Shown here: in pieces, positions 43,851-56,163 of the stretch
How the letters are laid out: each line of letters opens with the position of its first letter
Position numbering within the stretch: the stretch's first letter is position 1
Assembly (NCBI GenBank): GCA_013339895.1
Contig: JABACO010000019.1
Coordinates: 7,850,466-7,914,465 of the forward strand
Origin: Ephydatia muelleri
Taxonomy: Eukaryota; Porifera; Demospongiae; Spongillida; Spongillidae
DNA: 64,000 nucleotides
Direction of reading: 5' to 3'
The notes under the pieces: model-generated
Databases searched by the model: none
What the model was told of the DNA's origin: nothing
What the model saw: only the letters and a program-made list of their open reading frames with translations
Position numbers and translations under genes: made by a program

Positions 43851-44337
43851 TGTCTCTGTCTCGTGCCCTCAAAATTGACTCACGCGTGGGACACGTAAGG
43901 TCCCCCTCCCTCTGTGTACCAGTTTTATACTGAACTCAGTCTCAGCACCCTAGCTCATACAGCGCTATGGAAGCCGATTTTTAAATTGGAGGACCTAATT
44001 TTTGTACGCATTATAATTGTTTGATGTACTAGTTATTTCTCTCGTAGGCATGCAAGTCAGTAGTAAATCGTAATGGTATTGACATGGAATACTGTCATGA
44101 GAAATGCACCCAACGACTACCTGCACATTGAGGACAATGTTATGACAATCCTAGGGAAGCGTTACCTTATGGTGACCTTACTAAAATCATGCCAAATATA
44201 GTGTACTAACAATCCCTCATGGGCTAACCTGAGAAAATCTGGTGTGCTTGGTATTGAAGCACCCCATACATGTCTATGGGAAGATATATTTGCAAACAGC
44301 GAATTAATTACCTTGTCCATTTGACCGCTGATTTCTG

Positions 44338-44402
44338 AATGTGTGTGTGTGTGTGTGTGCATGTGTATGGGTGTGTGTGTGTGTGTGTATGTGTGTGTAT
44401 AT
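44338..44402. repeat. (TG)n microsatellite
   Basis: Imperfect TG repeat. The surrounding 43935-45100 shows no gene I can support; E-box CACGTG sites lie at 44714 and 44755. Confidence 0.9.
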
Positions 44403-45101
44403 ACATGCTTGTGAGTCAGCTGTATGTGTGTGTTATTTGCTTACTGTGCACGCGCATGTATGTGTGTGTGACGTGTTTATTAATAATAATTTCGCGCCGC
44501 ATCAGCTGCTATAAAGAAGCCACCTACATCTAACCATTACCGTTTTGGAGTCGACAACATACCGCAAAAACAAAAGAGCGACGTTCACTCGCGCCGTCGA
44601 GTAATGCTCGCGTTAGAGGTAGCATTCGCTATCCAGAGTGATTCTCACATATTTTCCTTCGAGTGAAATGCACGCGCGCAAACGACACGCCCTGAAATGT
44701 GTCACTGGTCACGTCACGTGATTTCAGCTTTTATTTTTAGCGACTTGATCATGTCACGTGATACAAAAGCAATTTCACAGACATACTTAACATGTACACA
44801 AAAAAACGTCTGGTTATATACACTGCATGCTTTGTTGAGTCAATCACCAATGCTTCCCAGGACTGAATAGAGTTTCTGCATAGAGGGGATCGAGAGGAGG
44901 GAGAAAGAGGGAAGATGGAGTGAAAAGTAAGAAACGGTAGGGGAGAGAATCGTGAGAAGTAACAAGTTAGGAGAGAGAAGTAGGGTGAGAAATAACAAGG
45001 GGTAGGGGACTAAGAGGGACACAACTTTAAGCTCAGGACTCAACCACTTGCCCCTTAGTCGTTGAATCATTCTGGCACTCCTCAGGTTTGCACCACAAAT
45101 A

Positions 45102-45102
<1 letters not shown>

Positions 45103-45159
<57 letters not shown>

Positions 45160-45212
45160 ACATACACACACACATGCACACACACACATGCACACACACA
45201 TACACACACTAA
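45103..45212. repeat. (CA)n microsatellite
   Basis: Long CA array with a few CATA and CATG breaks. Confidence 0.95.
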
Positions 45213-45459
45213 AATAACGAAGTTTGACTGCTTGCTCTATTAGTGTGTGCTTTCTCTGCAAGAATAGGGGAGAGGGAAGAGAAGTGCATGGGAGGGGAAG
45301 TGCATGAGGAGGAGTGGGAGGAAAGAGATGAACGCGTGTACTGACCTCAATCTCCCTCAATGGGAACACATCATGCATCACCAGTTGATCCCCATCGGAG
45401 AGGTGGGCATCTATAACAATGCATGAATACATATCATCTGAGGGTGTGTGTCACTTAAT

Positions 45460-45742
45460 CATTAATGTTTTATTTGCTTGCCGAATTCCTCCGAAGCTGT
45501 TTACAAAGAACGTTTCCCCAAAACGCTTATTCCTCAGAATACCGCAATAATTGCCAACGCCCTTGATACTATAGATTACGGCTTCAGTTATACCAGATGC
45601 CGTGATCAGGAGGAACTTTAAATTAGTATATTGCGGTTTCGGCGTTTCGGGGAACGTTCTTTGTAAACAGCTTTGAGGAGTTCGACAAGCAAATAAACTT
45701 TTCCTCTGAGCAAATGTGTTGAATTCAAAAACGTTAATGCAT
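45460..45742. mobile_element. MITE with terminal inverted repeats of about 95 bp
   Basis: Left arm contains tatttgcttgccgaattcct and ctgtttacaaagaacg; the right arm in reverse complement has tatttgcttgtcgaactcct and ctgtttacaaagaacg. Interior about 75 bp without coding. Confidence 0.8.
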
Positions 45743-45799
45743 GGTGAAATTTAAAAAAGTGGCAGCTGCTGCGCATTATTGCACTGTTGCCGTCGCATT

Positions 45800-45882
45800 A
45801 TTATGAAAATCTAAGCGCCATGCAGTCACGCTTTACAAATGTTTACTTGTAAAGCGTGACTACGCTTATAGATTTTCATAAT
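45800..45882. repeat. Hairpin, arms of about 38 bp
   Basis: attatgaaaatctaagcg...cacgctttaca pairs with tgtaaagcgtg...cgcttatagattttcataat. Confidence 0.85.
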
Positions 45883-45969
45883 AGCATTGAGTGCCTTTCA
45901 CACGATTAAAATGTCACTCGTTTAAGTTCAAGTGACAAAGAGTGAGAATCGCTCTTTTGTTTTTGCAGT

Positions 45970-47545
45970 GTGCACATAGTTCAGAGGAAACGTTTTTTGG
46001 CTCGTCAAATTCACAGAAATTGTTTACAAAGAACGTTTTCCCGCTACAGTGGAAACGCCTCACAATATACCGCAATATTGCCAATTAAGAAGAAACTTTA
46101 ATATCTTATACAAATGCATGCATATAAGGCCGCGCTCATTGATGCAATATCTATAATTCGCAGTCTTTGCAATGGCGAAGTTTATCTGCGTGATTCTCCT
46201 CGTTATACAGTCCACGGTACTAGTTGCACACGCTGGTCGTGCTCCCATGCACAGAGGTTCCAGTGATGATGAAAACCTCGAGCTCGAGATTGGCAGTCAA
46301 GTGAACGACTTGAGCAAAGAAGAAACCATTTACGGTACGAATCAATGCTATTATATGCATGCTATATGAGACCGAAATTATATACGATACTGACTGCATG
46401 TATGATCTACTGCAGCCCGCGAAGATCAAGAAGTCTCCATTTCGAGGATAAAGGAGTGCGAAGAAGGAGAAGCCAGACTAGTTGCCTCTGGATGTCCTAC
46501 TGTGTCTGTAAAGGTAAAGTGCGCTGGTACTGGGCACAACGTTTGCACAGCCGCCAAGAACGAGGCCAAGGCGAGGATTCGCGCTAATCCGGGAGTACCA
46601 AGAGACTGCCACAAGCATATTAAGGACCTAACGACATGCAGACGACTAACTAATGCAAATGACTGCAGTGACGCGATAAGGTGCTGAGCGGCGCAGTCGC
46701 ATTGAGCGTATACAGTATAGCGCTTTTTACATGCTGCGCAAGTTTTTTAGTGCTCTTATATAAAGTGTTTTGCATCTACATGCTTTGAATCGAAACTACA
46801 TAACAAAGTCTCAGCGATGCATGAATTGCATGGGGACTGGATGTATATAGGGTAACGCATGCGGTGCCGTATCAGTGATTAATGCGGGCAACATATAACG
46901 GTATATACATGTAGACGTATGTCCCGAGAACTTCAACCAGTTTCCGGACTGAACAGCCGTTCCCGAGCCGGCTTCACTATAGTGAAAGGCGGTCTGAAAT
47001 TTGAGCGCTACATAGAACATTTTGACGTGCATGCATGGCGTCTAACAAATTCAGTGGCCGCATTTATTATTTGAACCGTCAAATGTTCCTTAGCTAGGAA
47101 ATACAATCGCTGTTAGGAAATATTGACGCTTAATTGAATTAGCTCTAGATCTACGAAAAAAGGTCACCCGAATTTTTCGAAACGATCACTGATCGCCAGT
47201 TCTTGACGGCGCCGTCAATTACAACACCAAGTAGAATCGTTTCATAACTATCTTGACGGCTTATCCCGTCGAAGTGACCTCAACCATGTAGATTATATAG
47301 ACAATATGTATATACCTATATAATCTATGCCTCAACCATGTTGTTACGTCCATGCTCTTCGTAAATGACTGCCTTTAGATTCATATCAGATTAATGCCCC
47401 TTCACATAACGACTTTTAACATTAATAGTATTGCGGGCGTTGCGGGCGGAATAAGCGTTTCGGGAAAACGTTAATTCTTTGTAAACAACTCCTGCGAATT
47501 TGACGATCAAACAAACTTTTCCTCTGAACCATGTGTTGTTGACTC
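45970..47545. mobile_element. Inverted-repeat pair bracketing the secreted Cys-rich gene
   Basis: Left copy (45970-46075) has gttcagaggaaa, gtcaaattcacag and ttgtttacaaagaacgttttcccg. The reverse complement of 47425-47545 has gttcagaggaaa, gtcaaattcgcag and ttgtttacaaagaattaacgttttcccg. They resemble each other more than the MITE at 45460-45742. They may be ends of one 1.6-kb element holding the gene, or two solo MITE halves. Confidence 0.55.
46172..46687 (+). CDS. Secreted small protein with eight cysteines, two exons
   Basis: Exons 46172-46334 and 46416-46687 join in phase to 144 residues. Residues 1-21 are a clear signal peptide (MAKFICVILLVIQSTVLVAHA). An acidic propeptide-like stretch follows (DDENLELEIGSQVNDLSKEE). 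The C-terminal part has eight Cys (KEC, GCP, VKC, NVC, RDC, TTC, NDC, and a terminal Cys), enough for four disulphides. I do not recognise the fold, so no function is assigned; a secreted peptide or matrix protein is possible. TATAAG at 46123 lies 49 bp before the ATG, and an inverted-repeat arm ends just before it. Confidence 0.7.
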
Positions 47546-47549
47546 CGAA

Positions 47550-49260
47550 ATCGTTAATGATTAGATTAAAACATGGCTTCTTTATAGCATGCAGCTGCGG
47601 CGCCAGAAATTGCGGACATCATGTACTGTGCAAAAAAAAGCAGCATACAGTATTTATGCGTATATTTATCCCTACCAAGCGTAGTGTATGTCACAAAATT
47701 CCACAACATATGGAGAAATGAGCGGTCACCAAAGTTGTAAAGTTTCATATTTTGGTTTCTGAGGTTTCCATCTCATGATTTCTGTTGTGTATATCTACAT
47801 GTGTACCACCTATGCACTGTCTCAAGTGAGGGCTCTATGTCAAGTATGAAGGACCAGTTATATATGGGAACTCAACATGCACAAAGAGTATAGTTGTCAA
47901 AAGGAATACTTGTACAGAGGATAATACACAGAGAGTCGGTACATCAATCAGTGGCCTGTACAAACATGCACAACAGCAGTTTAATAAATGGAATAGAATG
48001 CATGTGTATGTCACAATGAGTGTGTGTATATACCATGCATCATTACCAGACAGGTTTATTGTATGCACATTATGCCATTACGATTATGTACAGATCCATG
48101 TGAGCAACAATGAGCCAGTATAGGAGCGCATGCATGTTCATGCACTATGTGTGACCTGTAAAGAAATAACAACCCGAAATCATTGCAATCGTAGCCGAGT
48201 GAGCGAGGCAAGGAAGAAGACGAGAATTTTAGCAACGATCTGGCAAATTGGAAAGCTTTATACAAGACTAGAGAATTATGCGAGTGCGTAGCAAATAGCC
48301 TTACGCGCGCCGTGTTGAATACTGCCATGGGAGGCGCAAGATAACTGCAACCATTGGAATTCCCTGGGTCCATCCGTTAATTTGGTACGATCGTCTTGCG
48401 AAGTGAGAAGTCCTCTTTATTTTTCTCTTAATTTACCCACATAAACTCACTGCCTGGGTGAGGCAAAAGTAGTTGCAACGGCTAGCCGAAAGGCTAGTTT
48501 AGGTTAAGACCAGAGAATGGGCGGAACAAAGAAGTTATCGAAATTTATTGTTGAATGGGAGAACGGAACGCATGCAATAATTGTGCGAATCAAGCTGGAA
48601 CTCCGTAACGGATAAAGTAAAAATTAACGAACAGAACACATCAATAGCGACAGGACCCCTCTACCTATACACCGAATTTGATGCGATTTGAATGCTCCTA
48701 CCTGAAGTTATGGAGGTTTTGAACCTCATGGGGTATCGGACCTCGTAACGTCGGCACTGTACTTGTGCAAGACACCAAAGTATACTTGCACACAGAGAAA
48801 TGGTGTATTATGAAGTGCTGAAAATAGCAAGCCGATAGCCTTAACCGTTCGGAAGTTATAGCGATTCAAACTTGAGACTGTCCCATATATATAGAGCATT
48901 AGCTACCAAGTACAGTGAGTGAGTTTCTAACGGCAGAGTGTTATGTTCGCGCACGAGCCTCGTGTACCAGTAATCTTGCGTATATGGCTTTGCAGTTCCA
49001 CTATCCCAAAAGGATATAGACCAGTGATGACAAAAGTTGAAAGCCAGACAGCGTACACAGTGTGACGTAAGTGAATAATTCATCATAAATTGGTCCCCTT
49101 ATAAAGTTTCGTGTAGGGGTAAAAAATATACCTCCTTATAAAACGTCTCAGTACTTCTGCACTTATAATTTGTCCTGTAGACTTGAACTTTTAGTCTGCG
49201 CGATTTTAAAAACATAACTATTATGTTCCCTGTACAAAAGTATAGAAATAGCACAAAATT
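47550..49260. other. Intergenic, no gene seen
   Basis: No coding signal or element family I can support on either strand. Confidence 0.5.
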
Positions 49261-49373
49261 GAGCCGGTGTCACGAAATAGATTATCCCCCGTAATAAATT
49301 ATCCCCCGGATAATCTATTCCGGAATAGTTTATCCTCCGGATAAATTATTTTATCCCCCTTCGGAATAGATTA

Positions 49374-49374
<1 letters not shown>

Positions 49375-49410
<36 letters not shown>

Positions 49411-49667
49411 TTCCCTCTTCTTCCTCTTCCTCTCCCCCATGCCCCACCCCCACCTCTCTCTTTCTCTCTCCCTTCGTCTCTCTTTTCTCTCTCTCTCTCT
49501 CTCTCTCCCTTCGTCTCTCTTTCCTCTCTCTCTCTCTCTCTCTCCCTTCGTCTCTCTTTCCTCTCTCTCTCTCCCTTCGTCTCTCTTTCCTCTCTCTCTC
49601 TCTCCCCCTTCGTATCTCTTTCCTCTCTCTCTCTCTCTCCCTTCGTCTCTCTCTCCCTTCGCCTCTC

Positions 49668-49704
<37 letters not shown>
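49375..49704. repeat. Poly-C run followed by (CT)n array
   Basis: 34 C, then about 300 bp of CT-rich repeat with regular CCCTTCGTCTCTCTTT units. The highly charged Arg/Glu frames on the minus strand are its by-product. Confidence 0.95.
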
Positions 49705-49709
<5 letters not shown>

Positions 49710-50159
49710 CTAATATGTACGTGCGTGTGTATACTGGGTAGCAACACGTGTGTACCACTGATATCAGAAGTAAAACATCATCTGGAGGCAACATGGACTC
49801 TTATTTTGAATTGATCTATCACACTATTCCATTAACACATTTATTACGGCAGCTATATATAGTGCACTGCTCGTGCATCGTACTTTGCTCCATGTGTGAG
49901 TTAAAGTTCTCCACATAATTTTTTTATCTGCTGCTGATGTGCATGTGATAATTAATGGCTTCGTGCATGGAATTACTGCATATTATTCAAGGTTCATAAT
50001 CCAAGCTTTCAGTTCAAAAGGTTGTCCACATAATATAATTCTGCTTCTTCATAATTCATTTCTTTGCTCTTGGAAATAATTGAAATCATCAGCTATAAGT
50101 GACAGAAACATTACATTAAAAGCATAATGTATAATTAACATCTGAATAGATTACCTCTG

Positions 50160-51120
50160 GGTACAGAACATCCCAGGCAAGGATGTTTGCTCTGTTGCCT
50201 CCATATCCGTCATCAATGGCAATTCCATATAAAAAGTGCTGAACTGCATCAACCTTCATCAAGAATTTAACAGTTTGTAATTGATAAATGCATAACTACA
50301 GCATACCACTTTGCAGTTAATGATGGGCCACTTCCTAAAGAGAGACTTACGCTGAGTAGGATTTATTGAGCTAAACACTCCATCACGCTTTCCTTGAATG
50401 TAAACATCAAAGAAGCCTGACTTCACAAGGTTTTTGCAAATCAGCCGCAGGTGTTCCTAACAAGTGATGTGCATGTTAGTAACAGCACATATACACATTC
50501 TAACCTCATAATCATGGCAAGAATGTACAAAATCTTCAAAGGTCAAGTGCTGATCCCCCTGGTGATGTTCAGCTGATCAATATTTAATGTATTCCAATTT
50601 TTAACGTTTACCTGTCTACGAATGCTGGAAGTGGTTTCTTCCAAAGCTTTAAATTCTTAGCATGTTTTTTTATAAAAGCACCTTTCAGGTAAAGGATCAA
50701 CTGGACTAATTTCCTCAGGCAGTGGTGTGTTGAACTTTGGCAATAAACTTTTGTATGTCTTCACTGTGTGGATTAAAAAAAAATTGTTTATATAGTAATT
50801 CCTGTAACATAAGCAAGAACATACTACCTGTCTCAGAAGAATTACTGGTGAACTGTTAAAACAGTTCAAAATCAGTTGCGTTCATGACAATTTGTAATAA
50901 TGCTACCTTTTCAATAGAAGCTTTAATGTCTAGCAAGACTTCTGTGGAACACTGGTTCAGAATGAACTGTTCTGTTTTATCATTGATAGTGACCACTGAA
51001 GATAGACTGTTGTGTGCATTAGTGCAAGTAAATACATGTCTTTTGATTTGCATGTTATTGATTTGTCCATCAGCCGTAATGCAAGCCAGGAGCGAATTAC
51101 GATGCTTTTTGTCTATTACA
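50160..51120 (-). CDS. Exon-like segments of an unrecognised minus-strand gene
   Basis: Coding-like pieces with consensus splice borders: VVTINDKTEQFILNQCSTEV (about 50906-51120), TYKSLLPKFNTPLPEEISPV (near 50695-50765), GDQHLTFEDFVHSCHDYE (near 50505-50562), EHLRLICKNLVKSGFFDVYI with QGKRDGVFSSINPT (50353-50459), and VQHFLYGIAIDDGYGGNRAN ILAWDVLYPE, split here only for length (near 50155-50255). No family recognised. Exact exon joins are not claimed. Confidence 0.4.
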
Positions 51121-51124
51121 AGGT

Positions 51125-54040
51125 ATAACTCATGTATTTAATACATATTAGTTTCAAACAGCACAAAAAGTAAAGTACTTACTGGAAAATTTAGAGGACT
51201 CTTCTTACCAATCACCAAACTACATGCAGGTGAATGTAAATGGCTGTACTAATTATTCACATATAAATGATTACCTTGCAAACAAAAACACCACAGTCAT
51301 AGATGTTGTTTTGTTTGAGGCTAGGATTCTTTGAAAACAATACTTACATGTATGTAAATACATAACATAAAAATATCATATGCAGAAATCTGCGGTCACC
51401 AGGAAAGTGATGGTGTTCAAAAAGACATCCTATAGCATGTGTTCCATTGCTAGTACATAGGGGTAGTGTGGTTTGAATTTGTGTTGAATTTATATGTACT
51501 AATGGTTCGGATGTATTCAAAACAAAGTTAGACTTACACCTATTTAAATGTATGAAAAATGGTTACTCTTGAATTTAATTAACTAACCGCAAGTTATAAA
51601 ACATTTGCCACCTCATTTTTACGTGTAGAAAGGTTGTAAGGTGCAAACTCTGCAAAAATATTTATACCATTACATTGAAGATTTCAGTTCGGGAAAGCAA
51701 AACATAGCTTCCCATTAACATGTACACAAAATCAATGTTTTCTGACCTAATTACTGTATTCCATTGTTTTTTAAAATTGAATCTTAACGAAAAATTGAGT
51801 TGCCACCCTTTATTATGATTTGCAGCACATTGGTACATGTTTTCATGCCATTTGTTTTCTCCATTACATAGATTTTTCTAGTTCGGGGAGGCTTTGAACA
51901 ATGTTCGATTACTGGCGCCGCCATTTTGACCATTATTGAATAAATGGTCGTCATAACAGAAACACGGCCGGCTACATGTATGTACCATTACATGAAGCTT
52001 TAAACTAAATAATTATAGTTAGGTTTATTAACTCGCAAAATGTTCACAAACTATTACTGGCCACATCCCCGCTTGGCAGGGGCGGATCCATGCAGTATTT
52101 TGGTAAGGGGCCGGGGTTCGCGGAGCCCTGGTTGAGTGCGAAAACGGAGGGGGGGTGTTTGAAATACAAGAACTGAGACGCGAAGTGGCGCTCTGATTCT
52201 AATTTGATGCTTCATAACCGTTCAAATTTGTCCAGCCCCACGGGTCCGCTACAGCAACTTGGGTAACATGTCACTTATGCCGGGCAGTCTGCATTTGAGA
52301 ACAGCTAATTATAAACGGCTTTCTATCTGAAATTTGTGACCACTCGTCTGCTGGCGTGCAAGGTGGGAGATAATATAGTAAGGTCATCGTTGATTAATTA
52401 ATTCATGTCTCAGACATGCAAATTGTCTGTTCAGAGCATATATACGAGGGACTAGGTTTATATGGCGGCGGATCAGTCAGTTCGGTGTACGGTGCATCCT
52501 TTAATTTCCCCCGCTTTTTTATTTGCAAGATCTATAGAACGTTTGAAGCTGATCCGATTCGATTAATGTCCTATTAATAATAACGTATTACGTTGCTCTG
52601 CATGCAATACATACTCGCAGATCACCTTTGCACGACCATTAGTTTTATTGACAGTGACACTTTTAACCTGGAGTCATCAATCCATTCAACCATGCGTATT
52701 TGATCATAAATCAACTGAACATTTATCCCAGTGAATTGTGAAGGACTATACTAGCTGCACGAAAGATTATAAACAGATGCCAATACCTGCCCTTGTTATT
52801 GTCATAACAAGTAGTTGCAAGGAAACAATGCATGCATACTATCTGCTGCACTCTGCATTGTATCCATATACCATATGCATGCAACCATTTGCATCATGCA
52901 TATAATGAATGCGTGCACCAATTTAGGTGCACACGCACAGATAGTAAAAGTATGCAGGCTTCCAGCATGGGCAGCAAGTTAGTTCTAATCTCTTCATCAT
53001 GCATTTACCATGCATGCAATTGAGAGCTATACATGTATATGGGTAAACTGCACTTCAAAGCATTCATTACTGCAGCGGTTCAGTCATGTTATCTTGCACC
53101 GTATTGTCTTGCATAATGCACAATTCACTTAACCTAATTAATCGCAGACTATGACAGCATAATTGGATCATGCACCATCAACTGCATGTATCGCAATGCA
53201 TGCATGCACGGATAATGCTCGTAACTACATGTAGTGAAATGAACAAGAAAAGCGTGGAAATTGTAACTGAGCGTTGTCCGAGCTAGGTTACCAGGCAAAA
53301 GAGTCTATATAAAAATCGCCGAGCTTTTTCGTGTATACCGCGGTACCGTACCGATAGAACTTACGTATAAGCAAACATACAACCACTTTGAAAGTAATGC
53401 CACGAGTGCTACTGACAAAGAGAATGACATGAGGCATATCCCACTGGGTTCGAGCAAGGATTGTAATAGTCAATAATCCTTGGTTAGAGCTACTAGCTGG
53501 TTCAAGTAGACAATGATAAATTAAAAGAACAGATCACATCGCACACTGCCATGTAGCATAACAGATATATTGTGTGCACACATGCATGATTTCTGGAATG
53601 TTTTGGTCAGTCCCTATCGGGATGCGTTGCATGATTTATTTATCAACTAACTGACTTTTCACATATGCGTGGGCGTACCGCAGTAGCCACACCCTCGCGC
53701 AAAGCTGTATTAAAGACTTTCGTTATTTTACTATTTAATTATACCAGATTTAAATCAATGTTACATGTGCACGTGAGCCAACGTTTCGTCATAGACGTCA
53801 TGAATGGTATTAAAATATCTTGCGTCATCTCATTTATGAATAAATTTTACTAATTATGCGCGGTTGAAATTAATTTAAATGTCTTGATTATAGTAAAAGG
53901 GTGCTTAATGTTTTTTTCATGAAAAATGCATATTATAATCAAATCGATTTTTAGAGTACATTAAACATATTTGAAATTCAATGTGGAAAAAAACAACAGG
54001 ATGACCGCGTATGTATGGGCCATTTCTGGATATGTAAATT
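51125..54040. other. Interior of the 6.9-kb segment; no exon assigned
   Basis: AT-rich with many TGCATGCA words. No coding piece was identified on either strand. Confidence 0.4.
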
Positions 54041-54044
54041 TCTT

Positions 54045-55484
54045 TTACCTTGTGAAGTGAAAAGACCCAAGGATCATCAGATGTTCTGAAAGATCTTTGT
54101 CGTGATTGCTCTTGCAACAAGAAGTTGCTGCATGTATAATTGACAACATTATATACCTCATTATGATATTTACCAATGTCAATACCAATTACCGTAAAAC
54201 AGTGATAGCATTGCCTTGAATTGATTCAAAGACAGAATCATACAGTTTCACACATCTATTTTGTACTTCTATTACCTATAGTTGATAACACAGTAAAGAT
54301 GTAATCAAAACACTGAAGCTCACTTACGGCAAGGAACTAGTGGCCAGGAATATTGCATGGTATTAAAATATAGCTATACTCAAAGATACTGTTGGTGTAA
54401 CGAATTGATACTCATTAAACCGATTTTATGAGAACTATAACTATACCTCAAACAAGGATGATATTCTATGCAAAGAATCGCCATTCTCTTCTGAAAATTT
54501 AGACATCATATGCACTTTCCAGAAGTATCATTCAGCTATATGGTTTATGATGAAAGAAACGATTGAAATCATAGCAATGTATATGACATTGTGTGCACTA
54601 ACTGCTCTGTCTTCAATTTCAAGCATATGGAAAAAGTAGTTGATGATCTAGTGTGCCATAATGTTAGAAAATAATGAATGTTTCATTGTTATTTACTCTT
54701 GGTACTTACATTATCTCCAAAACACTCCCCATTCAATAGCTGCTGAAAGTCAGATTTCATCACAAAATGCTGTGTTCCTGAGTTTGTCTGTATCATGGGT
54801 TCTGGTGATAAGATGTGAATGATTTCTATCATTTCCCATTTTTTAATGTGCATACAGATACAATACTGTCTATTCTCTATTTCCACAGGCAGGTAATACT
54901 GTATTAATTCATTTAAGTCAATACATATTTCAAAGTAATCCTTCTTACCATTTTCTGCCTCACAGCTAGTATAGCTAATATCACAGATTGTAAATTCCAG
55001 TTCTTCAGAAGCTATTTTTGTGACTGTTCCAAAATGTGAATCTAACAATGAATAAAGAATAACATACAGTCTTATACCTTACCACTTTTCACCTCATTGA
55101 AGGAATTGGAGCTAGCATAACATTTGAGGGTTTGGTCTGATGGCTGCTTAGTTTGTTCATGAGAATGCAAATTGGTAGGTTGAATTTGTGACAGCTATGG
55201 AAATGAAACTCCATCTCACAACCAAGTATTAACACTGGTGAATCGACCAGTGTTTCCCCTGTACTAAAGGGATTGATCCACACCATTGGTTGTTCGTCAA
55301 CACTGCTGTTTGTCACCAGGAAGAAGGTAACACTCAACATGTTGGACAATGCCTGAACAGGATGCAGTTCTGAAGTTTTTTTGGCATCTTGTTCTGCCTT
55401 TGATACACTAGACAAGTGCTGCAATATCTGAGGCCATTCCCTTCCAATAGTAACGTTCAGCCACCTTCTCTTGCCTACATACAT
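54045..55484 (-). CDS. Exon-like segments, one resembling the end of an OTU-type protease domain
   Basis: Three pieces with plausible splice ends. 55089-55484 includes SELHPVQALSNMLSVTFFLV, MVWINPFSTGE and VLILGCEMEFHFHSCHKF, which loosely follow the second half of OTU cysteine proteases (ELxALSxxLxV..., then a late His). 54712-55048 has LEFTICDISYTSCEAENGKK and ends at GTAAGT. 54048-54120 has QSRQRSFRTSDDPWVFSLHK and ends at GTAAAAG. The OTU call is weak: the catalytic Cys half is not seen. Confidence 0.35.
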
Positions 55485-55689
55485 GCATGTATGAAGTGAA
55501 GAAACACATCAGTAAGTAATTACCAGCGATTGCTTCAAATTAAAAGAATTGCAATATAGTGAATTCCTATGCTGCTATCCAACTGAGAGCATAGATAAAT
55601 CAAATAACAATCTTTAATAGGATCTATCTCATGATTTTACATGCTAGTAGAAGGATATACATGTATATAGTAAAACCAATTCACAACGT

Positions 55690-56007
55690 ATAATACAACG
55701 TACGTTTTATGAACTCCAAAGTGACCGCCTGCTGGATCTTTGTGAACGGTGTGAAGCAGTCTAACCTTCTCGTCAACCGTAACAACTCGATACCTTTCTT
55801 CCTCCTGTACAGACGTCAGCCCTTTCTTCCACCTTTTTGTCTTGAAAAGCAAGCCATCTTCGGTTATGAAACCCTCACATTTCTGTCGATAAGCCCTTTT
55901 AGCATCTTTGCCATCTTTTGACCCAACAAATCCTGAGGCCAATTTCGCTGCTCACTGTCTTTGCTCTCATGGAAACGAACAATTTCGTCGTATTCTTTTA
56001 CATCCAT
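55690..56007 (-). pseudogene. Integrase-type H2C2 zinc-finger fragment
   Basis: EDGLLFKTKRWKKGL, EERYRVVTVDEKVRLLHTVH and DPAGGHFGVHKT form the HHCC-finger start of retroelement-type integrases, as found in Ginger-like and KRBA2-like proteins. The catalytic core was not found next to it. Fragment of an old element, not intact. Confidence 0.6.
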
Positions 56008-56163
56008 CCGTTATAATGAACACGAGTGAGCGTTTTATGAAGGGGGTTAATCTATTCCAAGGGATGATAAACTATTCCGGAATAGGGGGGGGGGATAATC
56101 TATTCCAGAATAGATTATCCGGGGGATAAATGTATTGGGGGATAATCTATTCCGTGACACCGG

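Larger units (their letters stand above)
49264..56163 (-). mobile_element. 6.9-kb segment with matching terminal inverted repeats
   Basis: The left end CCGGTGTCACGAAATAGATT and the reverse complement of the right end CCGGTGTCACGGAATAGATT stay alike for at least 65 bp. Both ends contain repeated ATTATCCCCC / GGATAATCTATTCCGG blocks and C runs (34 C at 49375-49408; 11 G near 56085-56095). The interior carries minus-strand exon-like pieces, one with an integrase-type H2C2 finger. No target duplication was found. Probably an old DNA transposon; superfamily unknown. Confidence 0.65.

Noticed and set aside
43330-43933. Long open frames on both strands (poly-Leu/Ala/Val plus, poly-Ser/Ala/Thr minus), the plus one membrane-protein-like
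   Set aside because: They result from the CTG/GGTGGC minisatellite, which lacks stops in these frames; no unique coding sequence or splice context.
44700-44765. Two CACGTG E-boxes as a promoter
   Set aside because: No gene start was found nearby; chance matches are likely.
45082-45432. Minus-strand exon-like reading MYSCIVIDAHLSDGDQLVMH ending at a possible donor
   Set aside because: No partner exons or known family; the rest of the frame is CA-repeat translation. Possible, but not supportable.
49346-49794. Highly charged Arg/Glu-rich minus-strand frames
   Set aside because: Translation of a (CT)n array with CCCTTCGT interruptions.
49264-56163. Considered as a Polinton/Maverick
   Set aside because: Too short, no polymerase or capsid-type segment seen, and termini unlike that group.
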